Source of the DNA: Lentzea sp. NEAU-D7
Lineage (GTDB): Bacteria; Actinomycetota; Actinomycetes; Mycobacteriales; Pseudonocardiaceae
Direction: 5' to 3'
Length of the DNA stretch: 64,000 nt
NCBI RefSeq assembly: GCF_026242055.1
Contig: NZ_JAPJDL010000012.1
Span: 35,054 to 99,053, forward strand
This document shows positions 25,789 through 33,820 of this stretch, piece by piece (the stretch's first letter is position 1; each line of letters opens with the position of its first letter). The translations under genes and the position numbers were made by a program. The notes below the pieces were generated by a model. It ran no database searches, had not been told where the DNA came from, and saw nothing but the letters and a program-made list of their open reading frames with translations.

Positions 25789-26358
25789 ATGCGCGCTCGC
25801 AACATCATGACCAGCCCGGCGATCACGGTGAAGCCGGAGGTGCCCGTGCGCGGGGCCGCGGCACTGCTGGTGTCGCACGGGTTCACCGCGTTGCCGGTCG
25901 TCGACGACGACAAGAGGCTGGTCGGCATCGTGACCGAGGCCGACCTGCTGCGCAACGGCTACGGCTATGAGGCGGGTGCCTCCCGTGTGGGCGACGTGAT
26001 GACCACACCGATCGTCGCGATGGACGGTGACGTCCAGGTGTCCGCGCTGGCGCGCGCGATGGTCGACGATCACGTCCGCTGCTTCCCGATCGTGGACGGC
26101 TCGCAGGTCGTGGGCGTCGTGACGCGGCGCGACCTCGTCCGTGCGCTCGCCAGGACCGACACGACCGTTTCGGCGGAAGTGCAGCGCGTGCTCGACCTCT
26201 ACGGCGGCGGAAGTCGCAAGTGGACTGTCGCCGTGCAGGACGGCGAGGTGACGATCGGCGCCGAGAACACCGACGAGGAGACCAGGAACGTTCTCGCGGC
26301 ACTCGCCATGTCGATTCACGGCGTACTGCGGGTGCACCTGCTGACGGGAGGAAAGTGA
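25789..26358 (+). CDS. CBS-pair protein with C-terminal BON-like domain
   Basis: This 189-residue protein has two CBS motifs (residues about 7-55 and 70-120), each with the HGFTALPVVDDDKRLVGIVT or HVRCFPIVDGSQVVGVVTRR pattern, and a C-terminal segment (RKWTVAVQDGEVTIGAENTD) resembling a BON fold. CBS pairs bind adenine nucleotides or NAD and report energy state; the mycobacterial relative Rv2626c (Hrp1) is hypoxia induced. GGAAGGGAG precedes the ATG. The stop overlaps the USP start (TGATG), so it heads a CBS-USP-DUF1918 operon. Confidence 0.92.
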   Translation: MRARNIMTSPAITVKPEVPVRGAAALLVSHGFTALPVVDDDKRLVGIVTEADLLRNGYGYEAGASRVGDVMTTPIVAMDGDVQVSALARAMVDDHVRCFPIVDGSQVVGVVTRRDLVRALARTDTTVSAEVQRVLDLYGGGSRKWTVAVQDGEVTIGAENTDEETRNVLAALAMSIHGVLRVHLLTGGK

Positions 26359-27227
26359 TGAAGGGACCCGCCGCTCCGGTCGTGGCCGGTGTCGACGGCT
26401 CGTCCTCGGCCCTGGCCGCGGTGAGGTGGGCTGCCGCCGACTGCGCCCGCCACCACACCCCGCTGAAGCTCGTGCACGGGTACGACGTGCCGGCCCCCGG
26501 ACATCCCGAGATCGTGCTCACGTCCAACGAGATCCGGCGTGCGATCGAGGAGCAGTCCGACAACTGGCTCGCGGAGGCAGCGGCGGCCGCGCGGGCCGCG
26601 GCACCGGACGTGGAGGTGAGCACCGAGCGGGTCCTCGAGTACGGGACGGCCCTGCTGATCTCCGAGTCCCGCGACGCGCGACTCGTGGTGCTCGGCTCCC
26701 GGGGACTCGGCACCGTGACGGGCCTGCTGGTCGGCTCGACGGCCCTCGCGCTCGCCTCCCACGGCAAGTGCCCTCTGGTCGTCGTGCGCGGCACCGAGGT
26801 GCCCGGTGGTCCGGTCGTGGTCGGAGTCGACGGTTCGCCGACGAGCGAGGCGGCACTGGCCTTCGCCTTCGAGGCGGCATCGTCGCGCAACGCGCCGCTG
26901 ACCGCGGTGACGTGCTGGCAGGACTTCGTGGTGGAGAGCGCCTACACCGCCTCGCGGTCCACCGCGGACCGGGGACAGGAGGAGCGCCGGGTGCAGGCCG
27001 AGCGCCTCGCCGGGTGGCAGGAGAAGTACCCCGACGTGCCGGTCACCCGCGTGGTCGTGCGCGACCGGCCGGTGCGTGCGCTGATGCGGTACGGGGCCGA
27101 GGCTCAGCTCGTGGTGGTGGGCAGTCACGGGCGCGGCGGGTTCACCGGCATGCTCCTCGGCTCGACGAGCCAGGGGCTCGTCCACAGCGCGCCTTGTCCG
27201 CTGGCGATCGTGCGGCCGGCGTCATGA
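26358..27227 (+). CDS. Tandem-domain universal stress protein
   Basis: The 289-residue protein has two UspA domains (about 7-143 and 150-288). Both carry the ATP-binding pattern G-2x-G-9x-GS: GSRGLGTVTGLLVGST and GSHGRGGFTGMLLGST, with VVAGVDGS and VVVGVDGS at the strand-1 Asp. Rv2623-type tandem USPs bind ATP and slow growth in hypoxia. The protein is closely related to the USP at 42183-43064 in domain order and linker (VPGGPVVVGVDGSPTSEAAL). It is coupled to the CBS gene upstream and DUF1918 downstream. Confidence 0.95.
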   Translation: MKGPAAPVVAGVDGSSSALAAVRWAAADCARHHTPLKLVHGYDVPAPGHPEIVLTSNEIRRAIEEQSDNWLAEAAAAARAAAPDVEVSTERVLEYGTALLISESRDARLVVLGSRGLGTVTGLLVGSTALALASHGKCPLVVVRGTEVPGGPVVVGVDGSPTSEAALAFAFEAASSRNAPLTAVTCWQDFVVESAYTASRSTADRGQEERRVQAERLAGWQEKYPDVPVTRVVVRDRPVRALMRYGAEAQLVVVGSHGRGGFTGMLLGSTSQGLVHSAPCPLAIVRPAS

Positions 27228-27439
27228 AGGCGAAAGCGGGTGACTGGCTGGTGGTCAAGGGCCCCGTGGTGGACCGCGGCGGACGGCGCGGGCAGATCGT
27301 GCGGTTGCGGCACGAGGACGGGAGCCCGCCGTACGTGGTGCGGTGGCTGGACAACGACCACGAGGCGCTGGTGTTCCCCGGCCCGGACGCGCACGTCGTC
27401 ACGGCCGAAGACGAGGCCTCGCGCCTGCACTCGGGCTGA
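27224..27439 (+). CDS. DUF1918 protein
   Basis: A 71-residue SH3-like small protein: KAGDWLVVKGPVVDRGGRRG then GSPPYVVRWLDNDHEALVFPGPDA, the DUF1918 signature. Function is unknown; family members commonly sit beside universal stress genes in actinobacteria. The ATG overlaps the USP stop (ATGA), so it is translationally coupled. Confidence 0.9.
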   Translation: MKAKAGDWLVVKGPVVDRGGRRGQIVRLRHEDGSPPYVVRWLDNDHEALVFPGPDAHVVTAEDEASRLHSG

Positions 27440-27741
27440 ACTGTGAACGCCGCCCGTCGCGGCCGGCCACCTTGCGACGGCGCTCGTGATCGGACTGCCG
27501 GGCCGGAGTGGAGCATTCTCACAACTCGACCAAGCCCGCGCGTTCGCGGATTTCCGGCTCAGCGACGACGGTGGTGGCCCGAGCGCCAGGTCGTCGGCGC
27601 GGCGGTCGATCTCGCCACGCTCACGCCAATCCTCGCCGTGGCGGCGTTCGGGACGGTCTGGCAGGGCGAGGACGAAGGTCCCGGACACCGGGGGACCCCG
27701 GCCACTCACCTGCGGCGTCGTGGTCCGCGACGCTGAAGTGC
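27440..27741. promoter_or_regulatory. Intergenic region with DevR-like sites at 27676-27704
   Basis: No gene is supported in these 300 bases. Near the end, GAAGGTCCCGGACACC and GGGACCCCGGCCAC form two imperfect DevR-type half-site pairs 37-70 nt before the next USP start. Confidence 0.4.
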
Positions 27742-28260
27742 ATGAGCGAGAACGAGTCCCGGCCCGTGGTGGTCGGTGTGGACGGATCCCCGGCCTCTCG
27801 GGAGGCGCTGCGGTGGGCGGTGAACGAGGCCCGGTTGCGGGGTTGCCGGGTCGAGGCGGTCTCCGCGTGGCACATGGACTACGGCATGGCCATCGGGTCG
27901 ATGTCGGCCGAGATCGCGCTGCAGCTGTCGCCGGAGAACAGGCGGGCCGCTCAGCAGGCGGTGCTGGACGGGGCGGTGGAGGAGTTCACCGGCGTCGAGA
28001 TCTCGCGCGTGCTCGTCGAGGGCGACCCGAGGACCGCGCTGACCACGGCGTCACAGGACGCGCAGCTGCTGGTGGTGGGCAGTCGCGGGCACGGGCCGAT
28101 CGTGGAGGCGATCATCGGCTCGGTCAGCTCGTACTGCGTGCACCACGCGACGTGCCCGGTGGTCGTGGTCCGCGCGCCGAAGCCCGTCGAGACCGAGACC
28201 GCGCGCGACGAGCGGATCACCCGGATCCCCGCACCACTGACCCCCGGCCCTCTGCTCTGA
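27742..28260 (+). CDS. Single-domain universal stress protein
   Basis: A 172-residue protein with one UspA domain: PVVVGVDGSPASREALRWAV at the N-terminus and GSRGHGPIVEAIIGSVSSYC at the ATP loop, followed by HHATCPVVVV. A 25-residue Pro-rich tail is unusual for the family. It resembles the USPs at 58721 and 57406. No strong ribosome site is seen (GAAGTGC before the ATG). Confidence 0.92.
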   Translation: MSENESRPVVVGVDGSPASREALRWAVNEARLRGCRVEAVSAWHMDYGMAIGSMSAEIALQLSPENRRAAQQAVLDGAVEEFTGVEISRVLVEGDPRTALTTASQDAQLLVVGSRGHGPIVEAIIGSVSSYCVHHATCPVVVVRAPKPVETETARDERITRIPAPLTPGPLL

Positions 28261-28481
28261 CCTCCCACTGACGTGTCGGCGCTGCTGGTCGGTGTGGCCA
28301 CCGGAGAGAAGTTCGGGCCGCTCGTCGTGACGGGGCTGGGCGGCGTCGGCACCCACGTCATCGACGAAAGGGAGAAGGGGTGCCCGGCGGTCGATGCCGG
28401 GGTCCGCGTCGCAGCCGCGCGGCGGACCGACCCGTTCCCGCGGCGGTTGCGGACCAGCTGACACGAGACGAGGAGATCGAG

Positions 28482-28937
28482 ATGAGCGTGAACTCAAAGC
28501 CCGTCGTGGTGGGTGTGGACGGAAGTCCGGCTTCAGACCGCGCACTCGCGTGGGCGGTGGACGAGGCCGTCGTGCGGGGGTGCCCGTTGCACGTCGTGAA
28601 CGTCTGGCAGTTCGAGGCGCTGGTCGACTGGACGGAGACCTCCGCACAGCGCGAGCAGGCCGCGTCGGAGCAGCTGACCGAACAGGCCCTGAACCGCGTG
28701 CTCGGCGACCGCACCGACCAGCCGGAGATCGTGCGGCGCAGCCTGCGCGGCGACGCGGCCGCGGTGCTGGAGGCGGCGTCGGAGGGCGCGGCGATGCTGG
28801 TCGTCGCCTCGCACACCGACCACCGGATCCGGCAGGCGGTCCTCGGCTCCACCAGCATGCACGTGGTGCGCCACGCGCACGCCCCGGTCGTCGTGATCCC
28901 GGTGACCGACCGCGAGCACGCGGAGAGCCCGCGATGA
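28482..28937 (+). CDS. Single-domain universal stress protein, altered ATP loop
   Basis: The 151-residue UspA protein has VVVGVDGSPASDRALAWAVD and a C-terminal RHAHAPVVVIP. The usual G-2x-G is replaced by ASHTDHRIRQAVLGSTS, so ATP binding may be weakened. GAGGAGATCGAG precedes the ATG. The stop overlaps the downstream CBS start (ATGA), repeating the USP-CBS pairing seen elsewhere in the island. Confidence 0.92.
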   Translation: MSVNSKPVVVGVDGSPASDRALAWAVDEAVVRGCPLHVVNVWQFEALVDWTETSAQREQAASEQLTEQALNRVLGDRTDQPEIVRRSLRGDAAAVLEAASEGAAMLVVASHTDHRIRQAVLGSTSMHVVRHAHAPVVVIPVTDREHAESPR

Positions 28938-29329
28938 AGGCCAGGGACCTCGTGACGCGGCCGCTCGTGACCGTGGGGCCGCACGACTTCGCCCGCCACG
29001 CCGAGGGGCTGATGGACGACCTGGGCCTCACGATGCTGCCCGTCGTCGACCAGGGGTTCTTCTACGGCGTGGTGACCAAGGCGGCGTGTCGGCATGGCGA
29101 GGGGGACGCGGCCAAGGTCGAGAGGGTGATGAGGCAGCCGGCGCTGACCGTCGGGCCCGACTTCGACGCGGAGACCCTCTTCGACGCGATGACCCGTTAT
29201 GAGGTGATCTGCGTGCCCGTGCTCGACCAGGGTCAGGTCATCGGCATGATCACCCGGCTCGACGTGCTGCGGGCCCTCAGCCACGACGACCCGCGTCTGA
29301 GGGCGGACCATGCCGCTCACCGCCCCTGA
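28934..29329 (+). CDS. CBS-pair protein
   Basis: This 131-residue protein consists of two CBS motifs, MKARDLVTRPLVTVGPHDFA to VDQGFFYGVVTK and VERVMRQPALTVGPDFDAET to VLDQGQVIGMITRLDVLRAL. It lacks the BON-like tail of the other CBS proteins here and matches the Hrp1 (Rv2626c) size class. It is translationally coupled to the USP upstream. Confidence 0.92.
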   Translation: MKARDLVTRPLVTVGPHDFARHAEGLMDDLGLTMLPVVDQGFFYGVVTKAACRHGEGDAAKVERVMRQPALTVGPDFDAETLFDAMTRYEVICVPVLDQGQVIGMITRLDVLRALSHDDPRLRADHAAHRP

Positions 29330-29540
29330 CCGCGAGGACGTCGTCCTGCTCACCGAGACCGGCCCCGGAGCCGGCCTCCTCGCCGCGTGGTGGCGGCAGG
29401 GGCCGGCCGAGTCCGGCCCCGACGAGCTGCCCGTTCATCGCGGGCAGGGGTGGGTGGTGCGGCTGCTCGGACAGCTGCGCCACCCGCTCATCCACGCGTT
29501 GCTCTCGGTTGCGACGATCACCGCCGCACTCTGCACCTGA
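29310..29540 (+). CDS. Small hypothetical protein overlapping the CBS gene end
   Basis: A 76-residue frame starts at an ATG 20 nt inside the CBS gene. It has no recognisable domain; the C-terminus (HPLIHALLSVATITAALC) is hydrophobic and could be a membrane segment. The ribosome site is weak. It may be a real small membrane protein or a chance frame. Confidence 0.35.
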   Translation: MPLTAPDREDVVLLTETGPGAGLLAAWWRQGPAESGPDELPVHRGQGWVVRLLGQLRHPLIHALLSVATITAALCT

Positions 29541-29736
29541 AGGTCAGGTGGTGCGCGACTGACTCACCACCAAGGCCAGGGGAGATCACCAGGCAGCAGC
29601 AACGGACCGGGTACCACCACGGCCGCACCGCATCCCGTCTTCGTCCCGCCGAGACCACGGGCTCATCCCCGACGCGACGAAGGACCCTGGGACACACCGC
29701 CTCCACGCGGAAATCTTGAACCAGGAGGTGGACCGC

Positions 29737-30330
29737 ATGATCGCGAAACCGATGTCCCGACTCGTCCATCAAGCCTTCCCTGGCCGCAACCGGCTCGCCA
29801 CGACGGGCGACCGCGTCGAGGGTGCGGTGCTCGCGCTGGGGCTCGCCGTCACGGTGCTGACCGTGCCCTTCGCGGGCGCGGCCGGGTCGGAGATGTATGC
29901 GCGCCACCGTTCCCAGGTCGCCGTGGAGCAGACGAGCAGGCACGAGACCGACGCCGTGCTGATCGAGGACGCCCCGGAGACGATCGGCTCGTCCGAGCGG
30001 GGCGGAGCCGTCGAGGCGGCTCCTGTGCTCGCGAGGTGGCGACTGGCGGACGGCAGTGCGAAGCAAGGTGAGGTTCAGGCGCACTACGCCTCGAAGGCCG
30101 GCTCCGTGGTGACGATCTGGATCGACGAGAACGGCAACCCGTCCGATGCGCCGATCACTCCCGGAGGGGCGGCGATCGACGCGATCGTGCTCGCGTTGCT
30201 GCTGTGGAGCGGAGTGGCCGGCTCGATGGCGCTGCTCTACCTGACGACGCGGTACGTGCACAGCCGGATCCGGTCGCAACGGTGGGCCCGGGAATGGGAA
30301 CGGATCTACCCGGAATGGACCGGGAGGTGA
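29737..30330 (+). CDS. Rv1733c-like two-helix membrane protein
   Basis: The 197-residue protein has a membrane helix near residues 28-50 (EGAVLALGLAVTVLTVPFAG), an extracytoplasmic region containing ARWRLADGSAKQGEVQAHY and GSVVTIWIDENGNPSDAPI, and a second helix near 150-175, then a short basic tail. This is the layout and sequence pattern of Rv1733c, a strongly induced DosR-regulon membrane protein of unknown function. The ATG at 29737 follows AGGAGGTG; an in-frame TTG at 29716 is less likely. A tandem USP gene starts 5 nt after its stop. Confidence 0.85.
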   Translation: MIAKPMSRLVHQAFPGRNRLATTGDRVEGAVLALGLAVTVLTVPFAGAAGSEMYARHRSQVAVEQTSRHETDAVLIEDAPETIGSSERGGAVEAAPVLARWRLADGSAKQGEVQAHYASKAGSVVTIWIDENGNPSDAPITPGGAAIDAIVLALLLWSGVAGSMALLYLTTRYVHSRIRSQRWAREWERIYPEWTGR

Positions 30331-30335
30331 GCGGG

Positions 30336-31241
30336 ATGACCGTCCCGATCGGACATTCGAACGTGGTCGTGGTCGGCGTGGACGGCTCGGAGTCCGCCCA
30401 GCGCGCCGCGCGGTGGGCGGCGCGGGAGGCCGCCCGCCGGGGCGCGGAGCTGCGCGTCGTGCACGCCGAGCTGCCCCTGCCCGCCGATGCGCTGGACATG
30501 ACCGGGATGGCACGCGGCGCGCTGCACGACGAGGCGATGGGCTGGGTGCGCGACGCTGTCGCGGGCGCGCTCGAAGTCGCGCCGGAGCTGGACATCACGC
30601 ACAGGGTAGAGGTGAACACGCCCGCCTGGCTCCTCGAACGGGAGTCGGCCCGCGCAGGGCTGGTCGTCGTCGGCTCACGGGGCCTTGGTGGCTTCACGGG
30701 CCTGTTGCTGGGCTCGGTCGCTGTCTCGCTTTCGTGCCGTGCGAAGTGCCCTGTGGTCGTGGTCAGGGGTGACGACGCCGAAGGTCCTGTCGTCGTCGGT
30801 GTGAGCGGCGCGCCGCACAACTGGATGGTGGTCGACCGCGCGTTCGCGGAGGCCGAAGCACGGGCCACGTCGCTCGTCGCCGTGCACGCCTGGCACCCGC
30901 CGATGGGCGACGAGAAGCTCGCCGCGTCGGTCGGGATCGTGTGGTCCGAACTCCAGGCCGCCCGCGAGGCCGTGGTGGCGCAGAGGATCGCCGCGTGCGC
31001 CGACCGGCACCCCGGCGTGCGGGTGGAACGGCACGTGCTGCCCGGATCCGCCGCGCACCACCTGGTCGAGCTGTCCGCGGGTGCGTCGTTGCTCGTCGTG
31101 GGATCGCACGGCACCGGTGGTCTGCGGGGGAAACTGCTCGGCTCGACCAGCCAGGCCGTGATCCGTCACGCTTCGTGCCCCGTCCTGCTCGTACGTCCCG
31201 GACTCGACGAGCAGATCGAGAACGCCCGCCGCGCCGGTTGA
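30336..31241 (+). CDS. Tandem-domain universal stress protein
   Basis: The 301-residue protein has two UspA domains: the first with VVVVGVDGSESAQRAARWAA and GSRGLGGFTGLLLGSVAVSL, the second with VVVGVSGAPHNWMVVDRAFA and GSHGTGGLRGKLLGSTSQAV. The second domain has SGA in place of the Asp-Gly at strand 1, suggesting altered nucleotide binding. The ATG at 30336 follows GGGAGGTG 7 nt upstream. It ends 15 nt before a strong bidirectional terminator. Confidence 0.93.
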   Translation: MTVPIGHSNVVVVGVDGSESAQRAARWAAREAARRGAELRVVHAELPLPADALDMTGMARGALHDEAMGWVRDAVAGALEVAPELDITHRVEVNTPAWLLERESARAGLVVVGSRGLGGFTGLLLGSVAVSLSCRAKCPVVVVRGDDAEGPVVVGVSGAPHNWMVVDRAFAEAEARATSLVAVHAWHPPMGDEKLAASVGIVWSELQAAREAVVAQRIAACADRHPGVRVERHVLPGSAAHHLVELSAGASLLVVGSHGTGGLRGKLLGSTSQAVIRHASCPVLLVRPGLDEQIENARRAG

Positions 31242-31255
31242 CCCGTGCACGCGGA

Positions 31256-31291
31256 AAAGGGAGGGCACCGCGGTCGCGGTGCCCTCCCTTT
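31256..31291. terminator. Strong bidirectional terminator
   Basis: AAAGGGAGGGCACCGCG pairs perfectly with CGCGGTGCCCTCCCTTT around a GT centre (17 bp). The flanking A and T runs allow action on both strands, between the convergent USP and DoxX genes. Confidence 0.85.
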
Positions 31292-31300
31292 CGCCCTGCC

Positions 31301-31852
31301 TCACCTCAGCCAGGTGTTCGCCTTGACGAACGGCAGCTCGGCCCACCTGCGGGCCAGGCCCCAGACGGCACCGGACGCCGTCGTCGCGAGCACGACCAGC
31401 ACGAGTGCGTACACGACGTGGTAGTCGATGATCGGGTTGGTGGACATCGTGGCCTCGCCGGCCGCGTTGTGCTGGGCGGGCGGCCATTCGGCGACCCACA
31501 TCAGCAGCATCATCACACTGCCGGCGACCGCCGAGAGGCGCAGGCCGATCCCGAGCACCAGCGCGACACCGATCGCGAGAAGGCCGACCATGAAGAGGCC
31601 GTCGGCCCACCAGGTGCCCGCGATGTCGTGGAAGGTGGACTGGAACGGTCCCACGTCGACCCGGCTCAGGAAGCCCTTCGTGGGCGAACCTCCCGAGAAC
31701 CACGCGTTCTTCGACTGGGTGGCGTAGCCGAGCCCGAACGCCTTGTCGACGAACGCCCAGAGGAACAACAACCCCGTCGCGATGCGCAGCACCGCGAGGG
31801 ACTTCGCGGCCGCGTCGATGCGGCTGCGGCTTGGAGCGTGAACAGCGGACAT
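31301..31852 (-). CDS. DoxX-family membrane protein
   Basis: The 183-residue protein has four hydrophobic helices and the DoxX-type segment LRIATGLLFLWAFVDKAFGL at its first helix, then GLFMVGLLAIGVALVLGIGL. DoxX proteins are membrane components associated with thiol-redox and oxidative stress or quinone oxidation. GGGAGG precedes the ATG. A DevR-like box lies 58 nt upstream, placing it with the hypoxia genes. Confidence 0.88.
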   Translation of the reverse strand: MSAVHAPSRSRIDAAAKSLAVLRIATGLLFLWAFVDKAFGLGYATQSKNAWFSGGSPTKGFLSRVDVGPFQSTFHDIAGTWWADGLFMVGLLAIGVALVLGIGLRLSAVAGSVMMLLMWVAEWPPAQHNAAGEATMSTNPIIDYHVVYALVLVVLATTASGAVWGLARRWAELPFVKANTWLR

Positions 31853-31909
31853 CGTTGCCTCCCAAGTTCTTCCTGACCTCAGTCTGCTCAGGTGGAACGG
31901 TCCGGGACG

Positions 31910-31923
31910 CGGTCGTTGGTCCC
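31910..31923. promoter_or_regulatory. DevR-like box CGGTCGTTGGTCCC
   Basis: It is the exact reverse complement of the 14-mer at 25724-25737. It lies 58 nt upstream of doxX, with a flanking GGGAC on each side (31904 and 31932). Confidence 0.65.
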
Positions 31924-32125
31924 GATCCGGCCGGGACGTCACGACCTGGTCAGCCGATCACTTCCGCCGATCACTTCCGCCGGGCACACCGGAGCAGAGC
32001 CTCACGTCCCACCCGGCCGCGGCGATGGTCCCGGCGCGGTCACCACGTTGGGATCTGCGTCACACCCGGCCTGGAAGAGGAGCCTTGCCTCACCACGGAA
32101 GCACCAGCGGGCAAGGGGAAAGCAG

Positions 32126-32377
32126 ATGAGCGTCCACGGATACACCGCCCGCCACCGGGCCATGCTGCAGGCAGTGGCGGAAGGCCGCGCCGAACTGCTG
32201 GGCGGCCGCGTCCCCAGCCTGTCCGTGGACGGACTGTGGTGCGACTTCACCGCCACCAACGACCTCTGCACCGCGGGACTGGTTGCGGCGGCGTCGCGAT
32301 CCCAGGCGGGGACGAGGGTTCCGGCGGTCCTCACGTCGATCGGCAGGCAGGTTCTGGGCACTCTGGTGGCCGCCTGA
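32126..32377 (+). CDS. Small conserved-looking hypothetical protein
   Basis: An 83-residue protein that starts MSVHGYTARHRAMLQAVAEG, followed by RVPSLSVDGLWCDFTATNDLC, with no known domain. GGGGAAAG precedes the ATG. GGTCCCGGCGCGGTCACC about 80 nt upstream resembles a DevR site. Two cysteines at about residues 39 and 47 are the only notable residues. Function unknown. Confidence 0.6.
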   Translation: MSVHGYTARHRAMLQAVAEGRAELLGGRVPSLSVDGLWCDFTATNDLCTAGLVAAASRSQAGTRVPAVLTSIGRQVLGTLVAA

Positions 32378-32401
32378 TCCGCGCGACCAGCCTCTCCGAG
32401 A

Positions 32402-32683
32402 TCACGTACGCCCGCAGGCGGATCTCGTCCCAGTCCCGTGGAAGAGCCACACCGGCTTGCGGGAGAGTGCTTTCTCGTTGCGCGTCAACATCTTGACCGC
32501 CTCGCGGTCCAAGTGGAGTGCGCTGCCCAGCACGACGGCCTTGTACGGCTCGACCGACCGCACCTCCGCGGCGTCGAGCACGGTGACCTCGTGCGCGGCG
32601 TGGCGGATCTGTTCCACGACCACCTCGGCCATCTCCCTGCTGGAGCCGGACTTGGCCACGTACGCGACGAGGATTTCAGCCGT
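32402..32683 (-). pseudogene. Truncated flavodoxin-like gene with ACG in place of the start codon
   Basis: The frame reads AEILVAYVAKSGSSREMAEV then VTVLDAAEVRSVEPYKAVVLGS and MLTRNEKALSRKPVWLFHGT, closely matching residues 1-90 of the intact flavodoxin at 43507-44025. The position of the start ATG is occupied by ACG (32683-32681) and no ribosome site precedes it. After VWLFHG the frame loses homology and stops, so the C-terminal half is missing. It is therefore almost certainly an inactive paralogue. Confidence 0.8.
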
Positions 32684-32722
32684 ACAACACGATGCGGGCC
32701 TGACCCCACCGGAACAGCGAGA

Positions 32723-32750
32723 ATGCCGGGCACCAGCGGGTGCCCGGCAT
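32723..32750 (-). terminator. Terminator after the gap gene
   Basis: ATGCCGGGCACC-AGCG-GGTGCCCGGCAT is a perfect 12-bp stem with a 4-nt loop, 34 nt past the GAPDH stop. It should end the acg-ppsA-gap transcript. Confidence 0.75.
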
Positions 32751-32783
32751 CGTAGGGACCGGGTCAGGTCCCGGTCTGCCCGT

Positions 32784-33794
32784 TCACGGCAGCGTCCGGG
32801 CGACCCGGTCGACCAGGTCGATCGTGCGGTTGGCGTAGCCCCACTCGTTGTCGTACCAGCCCATCACCTTGACGACATGTCCCTGCACCTTGGTCAGCGA
32901 GGCGTCGAACACGCACGAAGCCGCGTCACCGATGATGTCGCGGGACACGACGGGATCCGTGGTGTAGCGCAGGATTCCCTTGAGGTGCCGCGCCGCCGCC
33001 TCTTCGAACGCGCGGTTGACCTGCTCTGCCGTCGCCGGCTCGGCGAGTCGCACCGTGAGGTCGGTGAGAGATCCGTCCTCGACCGGCACGCGCACCGCCA
33101 GGCCGTCGAGTTTGCCGGCCAGCGACGGGATGACCTGGCCGATGGCCTTGGCCGCTCCGGTGGAGGTCGGGATGATGTTCACCGCGGCCGAGCGGGCCCG
33201 GCGCAGGTCCTTGTGCGGGCGGTCGAGCAGCGCCTGGTCGCCGGTGTAGCTGTGGATCGTCGTCATCACGCCCTCGACGATCCCGAACGCCTCGTCCAGC
33301 ACTGCGGCCATCGGCGCCGCGCAGTTGGTGGTGCACGAGGCGTTCGAGATGATGTGGTGCTTGCCCGCTTCGTAGATGTCGTCGTTGACGCCCATGACGA
33401 TCGTGGCGTCGACCTCCTTGCCGGGGGCGGTGATGACGACCTTGCGGGCACCGCGCGCTAGGTGGACGCCCGCAGTCTCACGGGTGCGGAACCGGCCCGA
33501 GGCTTCTATGACGACGTCGACGCCGAGCATGCCCCAGTTGAGCTCCTCCGGGTCCGCCTGTGCGGTCACGAGGATGTTGCGGCCGTCCACGGTGATCGTG
33601 TTGTGCTCGACGGTGACGTGGCGGCTCCACGGGCCGTACGTCGAGTCGTAGGCGAGCAGGTGGGCCAAGGTCTCCGCGTCGGTGACGTCGTTGACGGCGA
33701 CGATCTCGATCGCGGTGTCGTGGCGGTCGAACGCGGCGCGCAGCACGTCCCGTCCGATGCGCCCGAACCCGTTGATGCCGACTCGTACAGCCAT
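32784..33794 (-). CDS. gap: Glyceraldehyde-3-phosphate dehydrogenase, type I
   Basis: The 336-residue enzyme has the NAD-binding start VGINGFGRIGRDVLRAAF, the catalytic C154 in SNASCTTNC, the His in TTIHSYTGDQ, and the C-terminal VKVMGWYDNEWGYANR. It oxidises glyceraldehyde-3-phosphate in glycolysis or runs in reverse for gluconeogenesis. GGGAGAAG precedes the ATG. It lies 26 nt downstream of ppsA and far from any pgk or tpi gene, so it is likely a stress-specific isozyme rather than the housekeeping copy; this is inference from context. Confidence 0.95.
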   Translation of the reverse strand: MAVRVGINGFGRIGRDVLRAAFDRHDTAIEIVAVNDVTDAETLAHLLAYDSTYGPWSRHVTVEHNTITVDGRNILVTAQADPEELNWGMLGVDVVIEASGRFRTRETAGVHLARGARKVVITAPGKEVDATIVMGVNDDIYEAGKHHIISNASCTTNCAAPMAAVLDEAFGIVEGVMTTIHSYTGDQALLDRPHKDLRRARSAAVNIIPTSTGAAKAIGQVIPSLAGKLDGLAVRVPVEDGSLTDLTVRLAEPATAEQVNRAFEEAAARHLKGILRYTTDPVVSRDIIGDAASCVFDASLTKVQGHVVKVMGWYDNEWGYANRTIDLVDRVARTLP

Positions 33795-33820
33795 GGTGCT
33801 TCTCCCTGGTGAGTGGTGTG

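Noticed and set aside
28273..28461. A 62-residue plus-strand frame between two USP genes
   Set aside because: It has no ribosome site or recognisable domain, and its second half is low-complexity Arg/Ala.
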